In this document: one piece after another, positions 1-7,388 of the stretch
How the letters are laid out: every line of letters begins with the position of its first letter
Numbering within the stretch: the stretch's first letter is position 1
Source of the DNA: a virus
Virus record (IMG/VR): IMGVR_UViG_3300046003_006038
Span: 103,383 to 167,382 of that record
DNA length: 64,000 nucleotides
Strand: one strand, 5' to 3'
Notes under the pieces: model-generated
What the model was told of the DNA's origin: nothing
Seen by the model: the letters and a program-made list of their open reading frames with translations, nothing else
The model's database searches: none
Program-made: the position numbers and the translations under genes

Positions 1-1040
1 CTATTAACTTGAGATGGTGTTAGAATAGGAATTTGTAGTTCCTTAGCTAATCCCTTTGTTGCAATAAATACATCATCAATTTCATCTTTTCTCTCTGTGA
101 AACGAGATTTCGAAGGTGCTTTTAAATAATCGACATAGTCAATAACAATCATATCTGGTTTATGATCCATATCAATACATTTCTGGATATGAGATTTAAT
201 TGTGTTAATTGAAGCTCCTTTTGGAGGATACTCTTTTACAATAAGTTTTCCTTTTAGTTTACCTACAATCTTCTCAACTTCTCCTCTATGTTTATTTACT
301 TCTTCAATTCCATATCCTGTAAAGTAACAGTCAAAACGTTTTCCTACATAATCCTCTCCAAGCTCTAAAGTATAGTAATTTACATTGTAGCCCAGTAGTA
401 CTGCATGTGCTGCTGCTGCAACCATTGTCCAAGACTTTCCTCCTCCGGGATTACCGAACATAATAACTAAATCTCCAGGTCCAAATCCTCCTCCAATAGT
501 TTCATTCATAATCGGCCAAGGTGTTGGAATAGTTGGTCTGTAGTTTTCTCTATAACGACTCTCTACATCTTTGTTGTACTCATGCCCCATATTTTTATCC
601 ATACCAGCTCTCATAGCTCTTTCAATCAATCCTCTAATACCGTCAAAGTCTCCTTGGTTTAAAAGGTCTGCTGAGTTTAGTAATGCTGCTTTAAGTTCTT
701 GGTTTTTTGCAAATGTAGTAAATTCTTCTACAACGTATGCTAAATCTTCCTGAGTTGCTTCGTAACAGTTTCTTAATTCAGATTTAACTGCTACTTGTAG
801 TATATCATTTTCTACTTTCTGTAATTCAATTTTTAATGCTTCTAATGAAATTGTAGTATGATATTTGTCGTAATACTTAATTGTAGTTTCTAGAATCCAT
901 TTATGTGCATCTGAATCGAAGTAATCCGGTCTTAACAAATCTCTTGTGTTAAGTAAGAATTTCTTATCCGTTAATAATGCCCCTAATACCTTTAATTGGA
1001 ATCCTTTCCCGTAGGAAGATAGTTTTGCTAATGATGTCAT
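1..1040 (-). CDS. DnaB-type replicative helicase (T4 gp41-like), 3' end outside window
   Basis: Partial gene: 346 codons are present and the C-terminus runs past base 1. The reading frame begins MTSLAKLSSYGKGFQ from an ATG at 1038-1040. An N-terminal helical domain of about 150 residues precedes a RecA-like core with Walker A GNPGGGKS (residues about 196-203) and Walker B MIVIDYVDYL near residue 292. The visible part ends in PILTPSQVNR, which fits the conserved glutamine-containing motif of DnaB family helicases. By family it is the hexameric 5'-3' helicase that unwinds the fork and works with the primase (47175-48095). It is last in the block polymerase - gp32 - uvsX - 5' nuclease - helicase. 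Helicase assignment is confident; equivalence to T4 gp41 is by context. Confidence 0.9.
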   Translation of the reverse strand, partial: MTSLAKLSSYGKGFQLKVLGALLTDKKFLLNTRDLLRPDYFDSDAHKWILETTIKYYDKYHTTISLEALKIELQKVENDILQVAVKSELRNCYEATQEDLAYVVEEFTTFAKNQELKAALLNSADLLNQGDFDGIRGLIERAMRAGMDKNMGHEYNKDVESRYRENYRPTIPTPWPIMNETIGGGFGPGDLVIMFGNPGGGKSWTMVAAAAHAVLLGYNVNYYTLELGEDYVGKRFDCYFTGYGIEEVNKHRGEVEKIVGKLKGKLIVKEYPPKGASINTIKSHIQKCIDMDHKPDMIVIDYVDYLKAPSKSRFTERKDEIDDVFIATKGLAKELQIPILTPSQVN

Positions 1041-1060
1041 ACAACTTATTTTATTATAAC

Positions 1061-2086
1061 TTATTTTTTATATGTCGAAAGCGGTCTGAATAATTCTAAC
1101 CATCCTTCAACGTTTTTGTTTAAAGCTTCGATTTGATCTGCCTCTAACATGTTTAAAAAAGTAACAACCTGTAATGCCGGTGTTGGCTCTTTTATCTTAT
1201 CTAATATATGAACTATTTCGTAATCTCCCAACCTTGGCTGTAAAAGATTCATCAATTCATAGTTAGTTTTTACCTTTTCCCATTCATATATGATTTTTGC
1301 AAAAACTTTCTTATCCTGTAATCCTTTTTCACAAACTTCATAAATATCCTCTAAAGAAAAGCCTGGTTTGTTCTCTAATCCTGGAAATTCTTTTATAAGT
1401 GTTTTAGGTCCTAACCCTTTTATTCCTGTAAGGTTATCTGAGTTATCACCTAGAAGTGCTTTCATTATTAGGTAATTCTCAGGAATCATACCTATTTCTT
1501 CCTGTACCTCTTTTTTTCCATAGGTTTTTTTCTTAATAGGGGAATAAACCTTAATGTTTTCATCCACTATTTGTAAAAAATCCTTATCAGAAGAAACGAT
1601 TGTTACCTTCTTATTATTAGCTCCAAATTTCTGAGCTAGGTAAGATATGGTATCATCTGCTTCTATTTTGTCTATAGAGATTAAGGTGATAGGAAGGCAT
1701 TGTAAGTATTCTACTAGTCTATGCATTTGCATAGTCATTGATGCGTACTCATCTTCTTTATCATCAAACAGTTCCCAATTAGTAATCCTTTTAATGTTTC
1801 TATTTGCTTTGTATTCCGGGTCAATATTTTTTCTACTTGAAGAAGAAGCTTGTCCGTCAAATACGCAAATGATTCTGGTAGGGTCAATTGTTCTCATCAA
1901 GAATCCTAACGATCTCAAGAAACCTACCAATCCTCCTGTATGATGGCCTTGAGGATTAATTGATTGTAGCATTGCAAAACTTCTAATAAACGTATTCATC
2001 GAATCTACAATAAGTACGTGATCATTTAGCTTTCTGTCAGGCCTTTTTTCTAATCCTTTTAGGATTTCACTATAACTTTTTTCCAT
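1061..2086 (-). CDS. rnh: 5'-3' exonuclease / RNase H (T4 Rnh-like flap nuclease)
   Basis: A 341-residue protein of the FEN/5' nuclease superfamily, expected to remove RNA primers and 5' flaps from lagging-strand fragments. Visible metal-site motifs in order are VLIVDSMN (Asp about 28), ICVFDG, IEADDTISY, VSSDKDFLQ and GDNSDNLTGIKGLGPKT, the last being the helix-hairpin-helix region. A longer reading frame starts at 2143, but I place the start at the ATG at 2084-2086 because it lies just after the stop of the upstream HNH gene (2089) and the extra 19 residues would overlap that gene and precede the conserved fold. A TATTTATA element lies at 2090-2097. It sits between HNH and helicase genes in the replication block. 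Confidence 0.9.
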   Translation of the reverse strand: MEKSYSEILKGLEKRPDRKLNDHVLIVDSMNTFIRSFAMLQSINPQGHHTGGLVGFLRSLGFLMRTIDPTRIICVFDGQASSSSRKNIDPEYKANRNIKRITNWELFDDKEDEYASMTMQMHRLVEYLQCLPITLISIDKIEADDTISYLAQKFGANNKKVTIVSSDKDFLQIVDENIKVYSPIKKKTYGKKEVQEEIGMIPENYLIMKALLGDNSDNLTGIKGLGPKTLIKEFPGLENKPGFSLEDIYEVCEKGLQDKKVFAKIIYEWEKVKTNYELMNLLQPRLGDYEIVHILDKIKEPTPALQVVTFLNMLEADQIEALNKNVEGWLELFRPLSTYKK

Positions 2087-2088
2087 TT

Positions 2089-2676
2089 TTATAAATATTT
2101 CCACACAAACCCTCCTGCTGTTTTTTGTCTTCCTTTTAAACAATCTACTATTGTAGTTATACCTGTTTGTACTTTTGCTTTTTTGGCAGACGAGTATTTT
2201 GCCACAAAATCTCCACTTGGAGTCAGTTGCTGTACTGGTTTTGATCGTATCTCCGAAAGTATTTTCCTACTTGCAAGCATTGCATCTGTTGGATTTTTAT
2301 TCTTTTCTAGTAACGTATTTGAAACTTTTAAATTCTGTTCTTGTGTTCTTACTATCAATTTATTTCTTTCCGACGATATTTTTGCAGTAGATGCTTTTAC
2401 CTCTTGGTAGATTTTTGCAGACTTTTTCTCTCCTACTCTATTTGCCATTCGCATAAATGCATAAGCTCTTGCTTGTGTAGCAGATACTGTATATAGTAGC
2501 AAATGTGATATATAATGCTCTTTTGCTGTTAACAATACTAGGTTTTCCTTTCTATTAGATCCTCCTTCACTTCTAGGAATTATGTGGTGATTTTCGTAAT
2601 AGATCCCTTGTCCTTTTTTTCTCTGCTCTTTTTTTGCTCGATCAATTATTTGATCATAAATTCTTTGATAATTCAT
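2089..2676 (-). CDS. HNH homing endonuclease with C-terminal NUMOD-like DNA-binding segment
   Basis: A 195-residue free-standing endonuclease. The HNH motif is at the N-terminus (YYENHHIIPRSEGG, about residues 27-40, followed by NLVLLTAKEHYISH). The C-terminal 45 residues (SGDFVAKYSSAKKAKVQTGI ... GGFVWKYL) look like a NUMOD1-type helix-turn-helix that helps target specificity. It is inserted between uvsX and the 5' nuclease gene, both essential replication genes, which is the usual habitat of free-standing homing endonucleases. The start codon directly follows a structured RNA and a seven-U run (see 2684-2768), with no recognisable ribosome-binding site. Homing function is inferred from family and position. 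Confidence 0.88.
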   Translation of the reverse strand: MNYQRIYDQIIDRAKKEQRKKGQGIYYENHHIIPRSEGGSNRKENLVLLTAKEHYISHLLLYTVSATQARAYAFMRMANRVGEKKSAKIYQEVKASTAKISSERNKLIVRTQEQNLKVSNTLLEKNKNPTDAMLASRKILSEIRSKPVQQLTPSGDFVAKYSSAKKAKVQTGITTIVDCLKGRQKTAGGFVWKYL

Positions 2677-2683
2677 AATAAAA

Positions 2684-2768
2684 AAAGCTTAGGTTTTCGG
2701 GGTAACGGACCCTACTCACCATAAGCTTTAGTTGGTATTTTATGTATATTTGTAGCCGTTACCCTACA
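2684..2768 (-). ncRNA. Structured leader RNA upstream of the HNH gene (hairpins with long-range complementarity)
   Basis: On the transcribed (minus) strand, TGTAG/CTACA (2768-2764 with 2755-2751) forms a hairpin whose loop GGTAACGG (2763-2756) is perfectly complementary to CCGTTACC at 2708-2701. Including one base of the stem the match is 9 bp, GGGTAACGG with CCGTTACCC. A second stem AAAGCTTA/TAAGCTTT (2729-2722 with 2691-2684) encloses an inner GGGT/ACCC hairpin (2712-2709 with 2703-2700) and is followed by seven T and the HNH ATG at 2676. The 9-bp pairing and the 8-bp stem cross, so they could form a pseudoknot or kissing complex, or alternate with the inner hairpin. The second stem with its U run could also act as a terminator after uvsX. 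Function is unknown; structure is drawn by eye. Confidence 0.6.
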
Positions 2769-2770
2769 TA

Positions 2771-2778
2771 TATAAATA
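2771..2778 (-). promoter_or_regulatory. TATTTATA element after uvsX, ahead of the HNH leader
   Basis: The coding strand reads GCTATTTATATATG, the recurrent element found before many transcription units in this window. Here it lies inside the uvsX-HNH gap, 94 nt before the HNH start, so a transcript starting from it would carry much of the structured leader. Whether it gives the HNH gene its own promoter is inference. Confidence 0.4.
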
Positions 2779-2795
2779 GCAACTTTTATTAGTAA

Positions 2796-3872
2796 TTAAT
2801 CATCACTTATTCCAATATCTCTAATATCCTCTCCTACTTCGGCCTCTACCGCTACCTCGAAGTCCATTGATCCTAAAATACCTGACCAGGTTCCTTTGTA
2901 AGTGTCTTTGTAGTTGTCGATAGCTTTCTTCTCATCTTCGATGAAACCGTGCTGGGTCATTACAATTGCACCTCTGGATTGAATACCATTGATGTGATTC
3001 TTCTCAACTTGAACTTTAGTCTTCTTAGCAAATTCATACTCCTTACCTTTGGCGATTGCTTTAATCTTAGAAGTGCCTGAGTTTGTAATATTACCGAATG
3101 TCACAATTAGAGTTGCATCATACCACATTGCCATTCCTCCTTTATTCTGAAGTTTAGGCTGTCCCATTGGATGCTCAGGTTTCATAGTCCATACCTTGTT
3201 GATTGCAACTAAAGTATTTGTGTACTTGCTCCCTTCTTTTCTTGATAACAAAACCTTCTGGTTTAGGTTATTTCCGAATTGAGTTGACATTGCTCCTGCA
3301 TTCCATTCGTTATTGTTCTTATTTGACCTAACAGATAAGTCACATGGAACAGATCCAACTGAATCCCAGAAGAAACATAAGTCATAAGGTAGGTTTCCTT
3401 TCTTTTGTTCGTCAATTAAATCTAGGATGTATGCTGCTACATCTTCGATAGTATTTAAACTTCCCCTATCTGCATATAAGAAGAATCCTTGATAGTCAGT
3501 AATCTCTCCTGTGTCCTCGTCAATCACTTCTTCTACTTCTAATCCCATAGTTTGAGCATGTGGCCATGACCATTTCATCTCAGTAATAATGAATACTGGT
3601 AGTATACCTCTTTTCTGTGCAGATACAGCAGCTTCAAGTAGAAGTGTTGTCTTACCTGTATCAGAATGCCCTCTTAATAGGGTAATGTGTCCTGTTGGAA
3701 TACCAGGTAAAGATACAATATCTTGAAAAGCTTTTGAAACAGGAATCCAATCCTGGGTTTTAAACTTGACTGATTGTGAACTAAAGCCCTTATTCTTTTT
3801 GAATTTGTCTAAACTAAAACCGCCTTTGATTATTTCGCTAGCGGTTTTTGCTGTTTCTTTTTTTGCTCCCAT
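2796..3872 (-). CDS. uvsX: UvsX-like RecA-family recombinase
   Basis: A 358-residue RecA/UvsX strand-exchange protein (T4 UvsX has 391). It forms filaments on single-stranded DNA and drives recombination-dependent replication. Walker A is GHSDTGKT (residues 68-75) and Walker B is LCFFWDSVGS with Asp about 170. The stretch WTMKPEHPMGQPKLQNKGGM near residue 245 fits the UvsX loop 2 DNA-binding region. The N-terminus (MGAKKETAKTASEIIKGGFS) is basic and the C-terminus acidic (VEVGEDIRDIG-like). It lies 2 bp downstream of the gp32-like gene, so the two are surely co-transcribed, as expected for partners that compete for and load onto ssDNA. Confidence 0.93.
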   Translation of the reverse strand: MGAKKETAKTASEIIKGGFSLDKFKKNKGFSSQSVKFKTQDWIPVSKAFQDIVSLPGIPTGHITLLRGHSDTGKTTLLLEAAVSAQKRGILPVFIITEMKWSWPHAQTMGLEVEEVIDEDTGEITDYQGFFLYADRGSLNTIEDVAAYILDLIDEQKKGNLPYDLCFFWDSVGSVPCDLSVRSNKNNNEWNAGAMSTQFGNNLNQKVLLSRKEGSKYTNTLVAINKVWTMKPEHPMGQPKLQNKGGMAMWYDATLIVTFGNITNSGTSKIKAIAKGKEYEFAKKTKVQVEKNHINGIQSRGAIVMTQHGFIEDEKKAIDNYKDTYKGTWSGILGSMDFEVAVEAEVGEDIRDIGISDD

Positions 3873-3874
3873 TC

Positions 3875-4726
3875 TTAGTTGAATAAATCGTCAAATTTAG
3901 AAACTGTACTCTTGTTCCCTGCTGTTGCATTCTCTAGAGTGAAATCTGTTTTATTACTCCCCAAGGTTTTGTCTAAGTCAGTTTCCTCTGCTTGTACTGG
4001 TGCTGGTGCGACTGGTGCGATTGATTCTGCTGCTACTGGAGCCGGAGATGTTACTTCTTCTCCTGGGTTAAGGTACTCCTGTAATTTTTTCTTAATGAAG
4101 TCATAATCGTATTGAGTTTGTACTTCTAAAGCATTTGGTTGTTCTTTTAGCCATAAATCAACTTGCGTGTTATCGTCTGATAAAGCGGTTTGTTTAGGTT
4201 TAATACGAACTGTAGTAGTCGGGAATTGACCTGGTCCTGCTGCTGGTGTAGTTTCAACAACCATGTCCCATCCATTAATTACATCTGTAAAGTCCCCAAT
4301 ATCTTCATCCTCTGCTAAAGCCAATAATGCTTTATAGATGTTGATACCGAATGACCAAAGACGTACTCCTTTATCTTCTTCACCTCTTACAATAACAGGT
4401 GCAAAATATCTTGATTTAGGAGATAACTTTCCAGATAATGACCAGTTGTCTTTATCAGAAGTCTTTCTTAATTCTTTTACAAATTCTTCGATTGGATCTT
4501 GTTTGCCGTAATTCGACAATGACATCATAGGGAACTTCCCGATGTTGTAGTGCAGTTTCAATTCTGTGAAAGGATCTGCAGCATTAAAAGCTGAAGGTAC
4601 AATTCTAATTGTTGATTTTCCGTTTGCAGGTCTCCAGTAGATCTTATCGAAGTCTACTTTCTCACGGTCTTGATTTCCGGTGCTGTTTAGAGCGGCCAGT
4701 TTTGCTTTAATAGCATTAATGTCCAT
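3875..4726 (-). CDS. gp32: Single-stranded DNA-binding protein (gp32-like), no zinc site
   Basis: A 283-residue protein at the T4 gene 32 position, immediately before uvsX. The N-terminal region carries the family pattern (IKAKLAALN, then KIYWRPANGKSTIRIVPS and YNIGKFPMMSLSNYGKQDPI around residues 30-90). The C-terminal third is Pro/Ala/Glu-rich and ends in an acidic tail, KFDDLFN, like the gp32 tail that contacts other replication proteins. It has no Cys residues, so the Cys/His zinc-binding site of T4 gp32 is absent. Expected role: coat ssDNA and organise the replication and recombination machinery. The assignment rests on sequence pattern plus synteny. Confidence 0.85.
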   Translation of the reverse strand: MDINAIKAKLAALNSTGNQDREKVDFDKIYWRPANGKSTIRIVPSAFNAADPFTELKLHYNIGKFPMMSLSNYGKQDPIEEFVKELRKTSDKDNWSLSGKLSPKSRYFAPVIVRGEEDKGVRLWSFGINIYKALLALAEDEDIGDFTDVINGWDMVVETTPAAGPGQFPTTTVRIKPKQTALSDDNTQVDLWLKEQPNALEVQTQYDYDFIKKKLQEYLNPGEEVTSPAPVAAESIAPVAPAPVQAEETDLDKTLGSNKTDFTLENATAGNKSTVSKFDDLFN

Positions 4727-4770
4727 AATGTAACTGATTTTAATTAAAACTTTTATTTATATAATATATG

Positions 4771-4793
4771 AAAAAAGTTGCAATAATACAACT
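4771..4793 (-). terminator. Weak intrinsic terminator after the 4792-5247 gene
   Basis: The transcribed strand reads AGTTG - 8-nt loop - CAACT followed by a T run. The 5-bp stem is short, so termination may be partial. It separates the upstream hypothetical gene from gp32, whose start is at 4726. Confidence 0.4.
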
Positions 4794-5247
4794 ATAATTC
4801 TATAATTCTGAATAATTTTGTGTTGACTCTTTTTAGTTCTGCACCTTTTGTAAGTAGTATACAGTTTTGGTAGTCATTCCAATTCACTTTGTAGTTTGTA
4901 TCTAAAATTCCTCCATTTAAGGACTCGATTAGACGGTTCAGTGAATTAATTGTGTATAGTGTATTTGATTCCTTCTTTCTATGTACTAGTATAGTATTTT
5001 CTAAGAAATTAGAAACGTTTCCAAATTCTACGTTATATGTACAGATATATTCATCTTGGCTCTTTGAATAAAGAACGAAAATTTTGTTATAAATGATCTT
5101 ATACTTGTTCTGTATTGTACTTAAAATCTCCTCTAACTGCTGTTCTGAAGAAAAAGTACAAAATAACTTGTTGCTCATGTCGGCTGCATTAAAATTGTAT
5201 TCGATATCGTAATCGAACATTACTGGCGTTACATTATTCTGTATCAT
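4792..5247 (-). CDS. Hypothetical protein, 151 aa
   Basis: I do not recognise a family. The sequence has mixed alpha/beta character, is rich in Asn, Tyr and Ile, and has no signal peptide or membrane segment (for example NKYKIIYNKIFVLYSKSQDE and NVEFGNVSNFLENTILVHRK). A TATTTATA element lies only 1 nt upstream of the first ATG (5249-5256), so if that element is a promoter the real start may be Met10 (MFDYDIEYNF). It is located between the GIY-YIG endonuclease and gp32, so a replication-related or host-takeover role is possible, but nothing in the sequence shows one. Confidence 0.65.
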   Translation of the reverse strand: MIQNNVTPVMFDYDIEYNFNAADMSNKLFCTFSSEQQLEEILSTIQNKYKIIYNKIFVLYSKSQDEYICTYNVEFGNVSNFLENTILVHRKKESNTLYTINSLNRLIESLNGGILDTNYKVNWNDYQNCILLTKGAELKRVNTKLFRIIEL

Positions 5248-5306
5248 TTATAAATATGTTTTTATTTTATAAAACTAAATTGTTACTATATTTGTTGTTT
5301 CTTGTA

Positions 5307-5957
5307 TTATTGCTTATATGTCCAATAATATCCTGCACAGCTATTTCCCTTTCCACTTACCACTCTATGTATGTCTCCTGGGCCTCTCTTTACACTCTTA
5401 GCTGCTGATATTATTGAATCCCATGTACTTATCTGGATAGTTCTGTCTTTGCTCCACTGTACTACTTCTCTCTTTCTGCCCTCGTTCTGTCCTCCGTAAG
5501 GTTTTAATACTCCTAATTGTTTTTCTCTATTCTGCCTTTTGTGCTCTTCCGTTATCACCTTACCTGTATGTACTCTTTTATTTCTTTCGGAAACATCCGG
5601 TCTTGGCCCTCTATTCTTTCCTTTCATTGTTAGTGCTCTCTGCCTATTTGATTCTTCAGAATTTTTTCCCGTCTTGTCAAGCGTTGTTGTTAGTTTACAA
5701 TTTAACCCTAACTGTCCTAAAACATCATAAAACTCTTGCCAATACCTTTCTCGATTATTTAACAAATCTGTTGGACATTCTTCCAGTATCTCTGTATTAT
5801 GATTTTCCCATCCATATTTTTTTAATGAATTATATAACTGTATTTGGTTTTTACAATTTGATAACCTCTTGTACTCGTTTAATCTTTGTTGAAGATTTAT
5901 ACTTTGCCCAATATATACTTTTCCTTTTGGATTTGTTATTTTATAAATTCCTACCAT
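5307..5957 (-). CDS. GIY-YIG homing endonuclease with NUMOD modules
   Basis: A 216-residue Seg-like free-standing endonuclease. The N-terminal GIY-YIG motif is clear: VGIYKITNPKGKVYIGQS (residues 2-19), then a conserved Arg (LQQRLNEY) and catalytic Glu region (NNRERYWQEFYD, about residues 67-78). The middle is basic and Gly/Arg-rich (NUMOD3-like, GKNRGPRPDVSERNKR), and the C-terminus (ISTWDSIISAAKSVKRGPGD ... YYWTYK) resembles a NUMOD1 helix-turn-helix. It is inserted between the polymerase and the gene preceding gp32. Spread by cutting related phage DNA is the family role. Confidence 0.9.
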   Translation of the reverse strand: MVGIYKITNPKGKVYIGQSINLQQRLNEYKRLSNCKNQIQLYNSLKKYGWENHNTEILEECPTDLLNNRERYWQEFYDVLGQLGLNCKLTTTLDKTGKNSEESNRQRALTMKGKNRGPRPDVSERNKRVHTGKVITEEHKRQNREKQLGVLKPYGGQNEGRKREVVQWSKDRTIQISTWDSIISAAKSVKRGPGDIHRVVSGKGNSCAGYYWTYKQ

Positions 5958-5964
5958 GTTTTAT

Positions 5965-5972
5965 TATAAATA
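5965..5972 (-). promoter_or_regulatory. TATTTATA element before the GIY-YIG gene
   Basis: The coding strand reads GCTATTTATAATAAAA, only 7 nt before the ATG. The sequence is one of the best matches to the recurrent element (see the finding on TATTTATA), but the spacing is shorter than the common 14-22 nt, so promoter function would imply a nearly leaderless mRNA. Confidence 0.4.
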
Positions 5973-6006
5973 GCACTAAAAGTCAAAAACAATTGTGTCA
6001 TACTTT

Positions 6007-7332
6007 CTATAAATCAAATGAAATTCCATACTTCACCTTAACAGGGTATTTTCCTTTTTGTGAAAGAATCAACTCTAACTCCTCTAGTGTATCCTTCCCA
6101 TCCTCTTTTGCAAAATCTATTAACATGGCATCGTAGGTATAAAGTGCTAAGCTACTTTTTTTATCTTGAAGAAACATAAGCACATCTTTTAATATAAGAA
6201 TATTTCTTGAGGTTTCCAAGCTCTGCATCATATAGTTCATAAGCTTTTGAGGATGCATATCTGGGAGGTTTTGTGTAAATCTTTTTCCTGATATTGGATC
6301 TTCTACATATCCTTGTTCTTTAAATTGCTTCCAGAGGCCGTTTATATAATTCTGAATCTTATCAAAGATTTCTAAAAAAGCATACTCAGGTGGAATCTTT
6401 CCATAAATGGCGTGAAAGTTAATCTGTTTTGCTTTTGTATATTCATCTTCAGCTATTTCATCTTTTCCGAAATAAAGTCTAGCTAATTGTATATGTGCCG
6501 ACTCATCTGTTAATTCATACCCGATCTGTTCGCATAATAGCCTTAAATGGTATCCGTCAAAGTCCATTTCTACAAATACATCGTTTTGAGGAATGATTGC
6601 TTTTCTAAATTCAGGTGCTTTTGGTATTGCTGCAAAATTTACCGAATTAAAAGCATTTGTTGGACGAGAGGTTGTATTGTAGAGGTTATATGAAGTATAA
6701 ATTATATTATTGTCAATACTGTAGACAGGATTGTTTGGTTTAAACAGTTCTAGGAAAGATTGATATGTTATTCTCAATCCAGCTCTCTCAATCATAAAGA
6801 AAACAGACGTTGCAGTTTTATTGTAAAAATCAAAGCCATTTGGTATTGTAATATGCAATATCTTTTCTAAATACCTATAATTCTCCTCACATTTTTCAAA
6901 TAGTTTTGATATTGGAATTATAGCATTTATTTCTTTAAAATCGTGAAAACGGTTGTAGTACCAGTTGCAAGTTGAATTAGATCTTGGAAGTTCAAGCCTA
7001 TTGAAGGAAGTCATTGAATAAAGTAGGGAAAGATCTATAACATCCTTTGTTATAAAGTGGTACATTAATTCTTTCTTATCAAATGTATAAAGTGTTATGT
7101 ACTCCTCCAATATATCAGAGACACGTTCTTTTGTTAGATTTAATCCTTCGTCATGACTTACCGGTATTATGTATCCTTCGTGATGATCTAAAGGCCTTAA
7201 GTAAACTGCTACAGTGGTTGTAAGAAGTGGGTGGTAGTTATCATTTGAAGATATAACTTCTACATAACCTCCTTTCTTTCCTAATTTTTTTAGAAGCTCT
7301 ATTTGCTCCTCTGACTCTACTATATAAAACAT
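6007..7332 (-). CDS. Divergent family A DNA polymerase-like protein
   Basis: A 441-residue protein with the ordered signatures of a Pol I-type polymerase domain: TSRPTNAFN (221-229), motif A MDFDGYHLR (Asp257), motif B KAKQINFHAIYG (300-311) and motif C ALYTYDAMLIDF (Asp401). The metal-binding aspartates are kept, but the usual E of motif A (DYSQIELR) is His, and motif C HDE reads YDA. The first 190 residues would correspond to the exonuclease/thumb region; I see no DxE exonuclease site there, so proofreading is probably absent. As the only polymerase seen, next to gp32 and uvsX, it is the candidate replicase, although the complete T4-type family B polymerase could lie outside the window. Confidence 0.75.
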   Translation of the reverse strand: MFYIVESEEQIELLKKLGKKGGYVEVISSNDNYHPLLTTTVAVYLRPLDHHEGYIIPVSHDEGLNLTKERVSDILEEYITLYTFDKKELMYHFITKDVIDLSLLYSMTSFNRLELPRSNSTCNWYYNRFHDFKEINAIIPISKLFEKCEENYRYLEKILHITIPNGFDFYNKTATSVFFMIERAGLRITYQSFLELFKPNNPVYSIDNNIIYTSYNLYNTTSRPTNAFNSVNFAAIPKAPEFRKAIIPQNDVFVEMDFDGYHLRLLCEQIGYELTDESAHIQLARLYFGKDEIAEDEYTKAKQINFHAIYGKIPPEYAFLEIFDKIQNYINGLWKQFKEQGYVEDPISGKRFTQNLPDMHPQKLMNYMMQSLETSRNILILKDVLMFLQDKKSSLALYTYDAMLIDFAKEDGKDTLEELELILSQKGKYPVKVKYGISFDL

Positions 7333-7359
7333 TTTCTATAACCTTTTATATAATATAAG

Positions 7360-7387
7360 AAAAAAAGCCTGCATAAGCAAGCCTTCT
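7360..7387 (-). terminator. Intrinsic terminator after the tail gene 7389-8063
   Basis: The transcribed strand reads AAGGCTTGC - TTAT - GCAGGCTT followed by T7, a GC-rich stem with one bulge. It marks the boundary between the tail transcription unit and the replication block. Confidence 0.8.
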
Positions 7388-7388
7388 T

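Noticed and set aside
2690-2730. Hammerhead-like ribozyme in the HNH leader
   Set aside because: GGTGAGTA-stem-CGAAAA recalls the CUGAUGA-stem-GAAA core, but the invariant G and A positions of CUGANGA are not met and no cleavage-site stem is formed.
5603-6136. A 177-codon open frame on the plus strand
   Set aside because: It lies opposite the GIY-YIG and polymerase genes, is hydrophobic and Leu/Phe-rich as expected from the reverse of AT-rich coding DNA, and has no promoter or neighbour on that strand. The same applies to long plus-strand frames at 13398-14045, 25487-25960 and 60218-60670.
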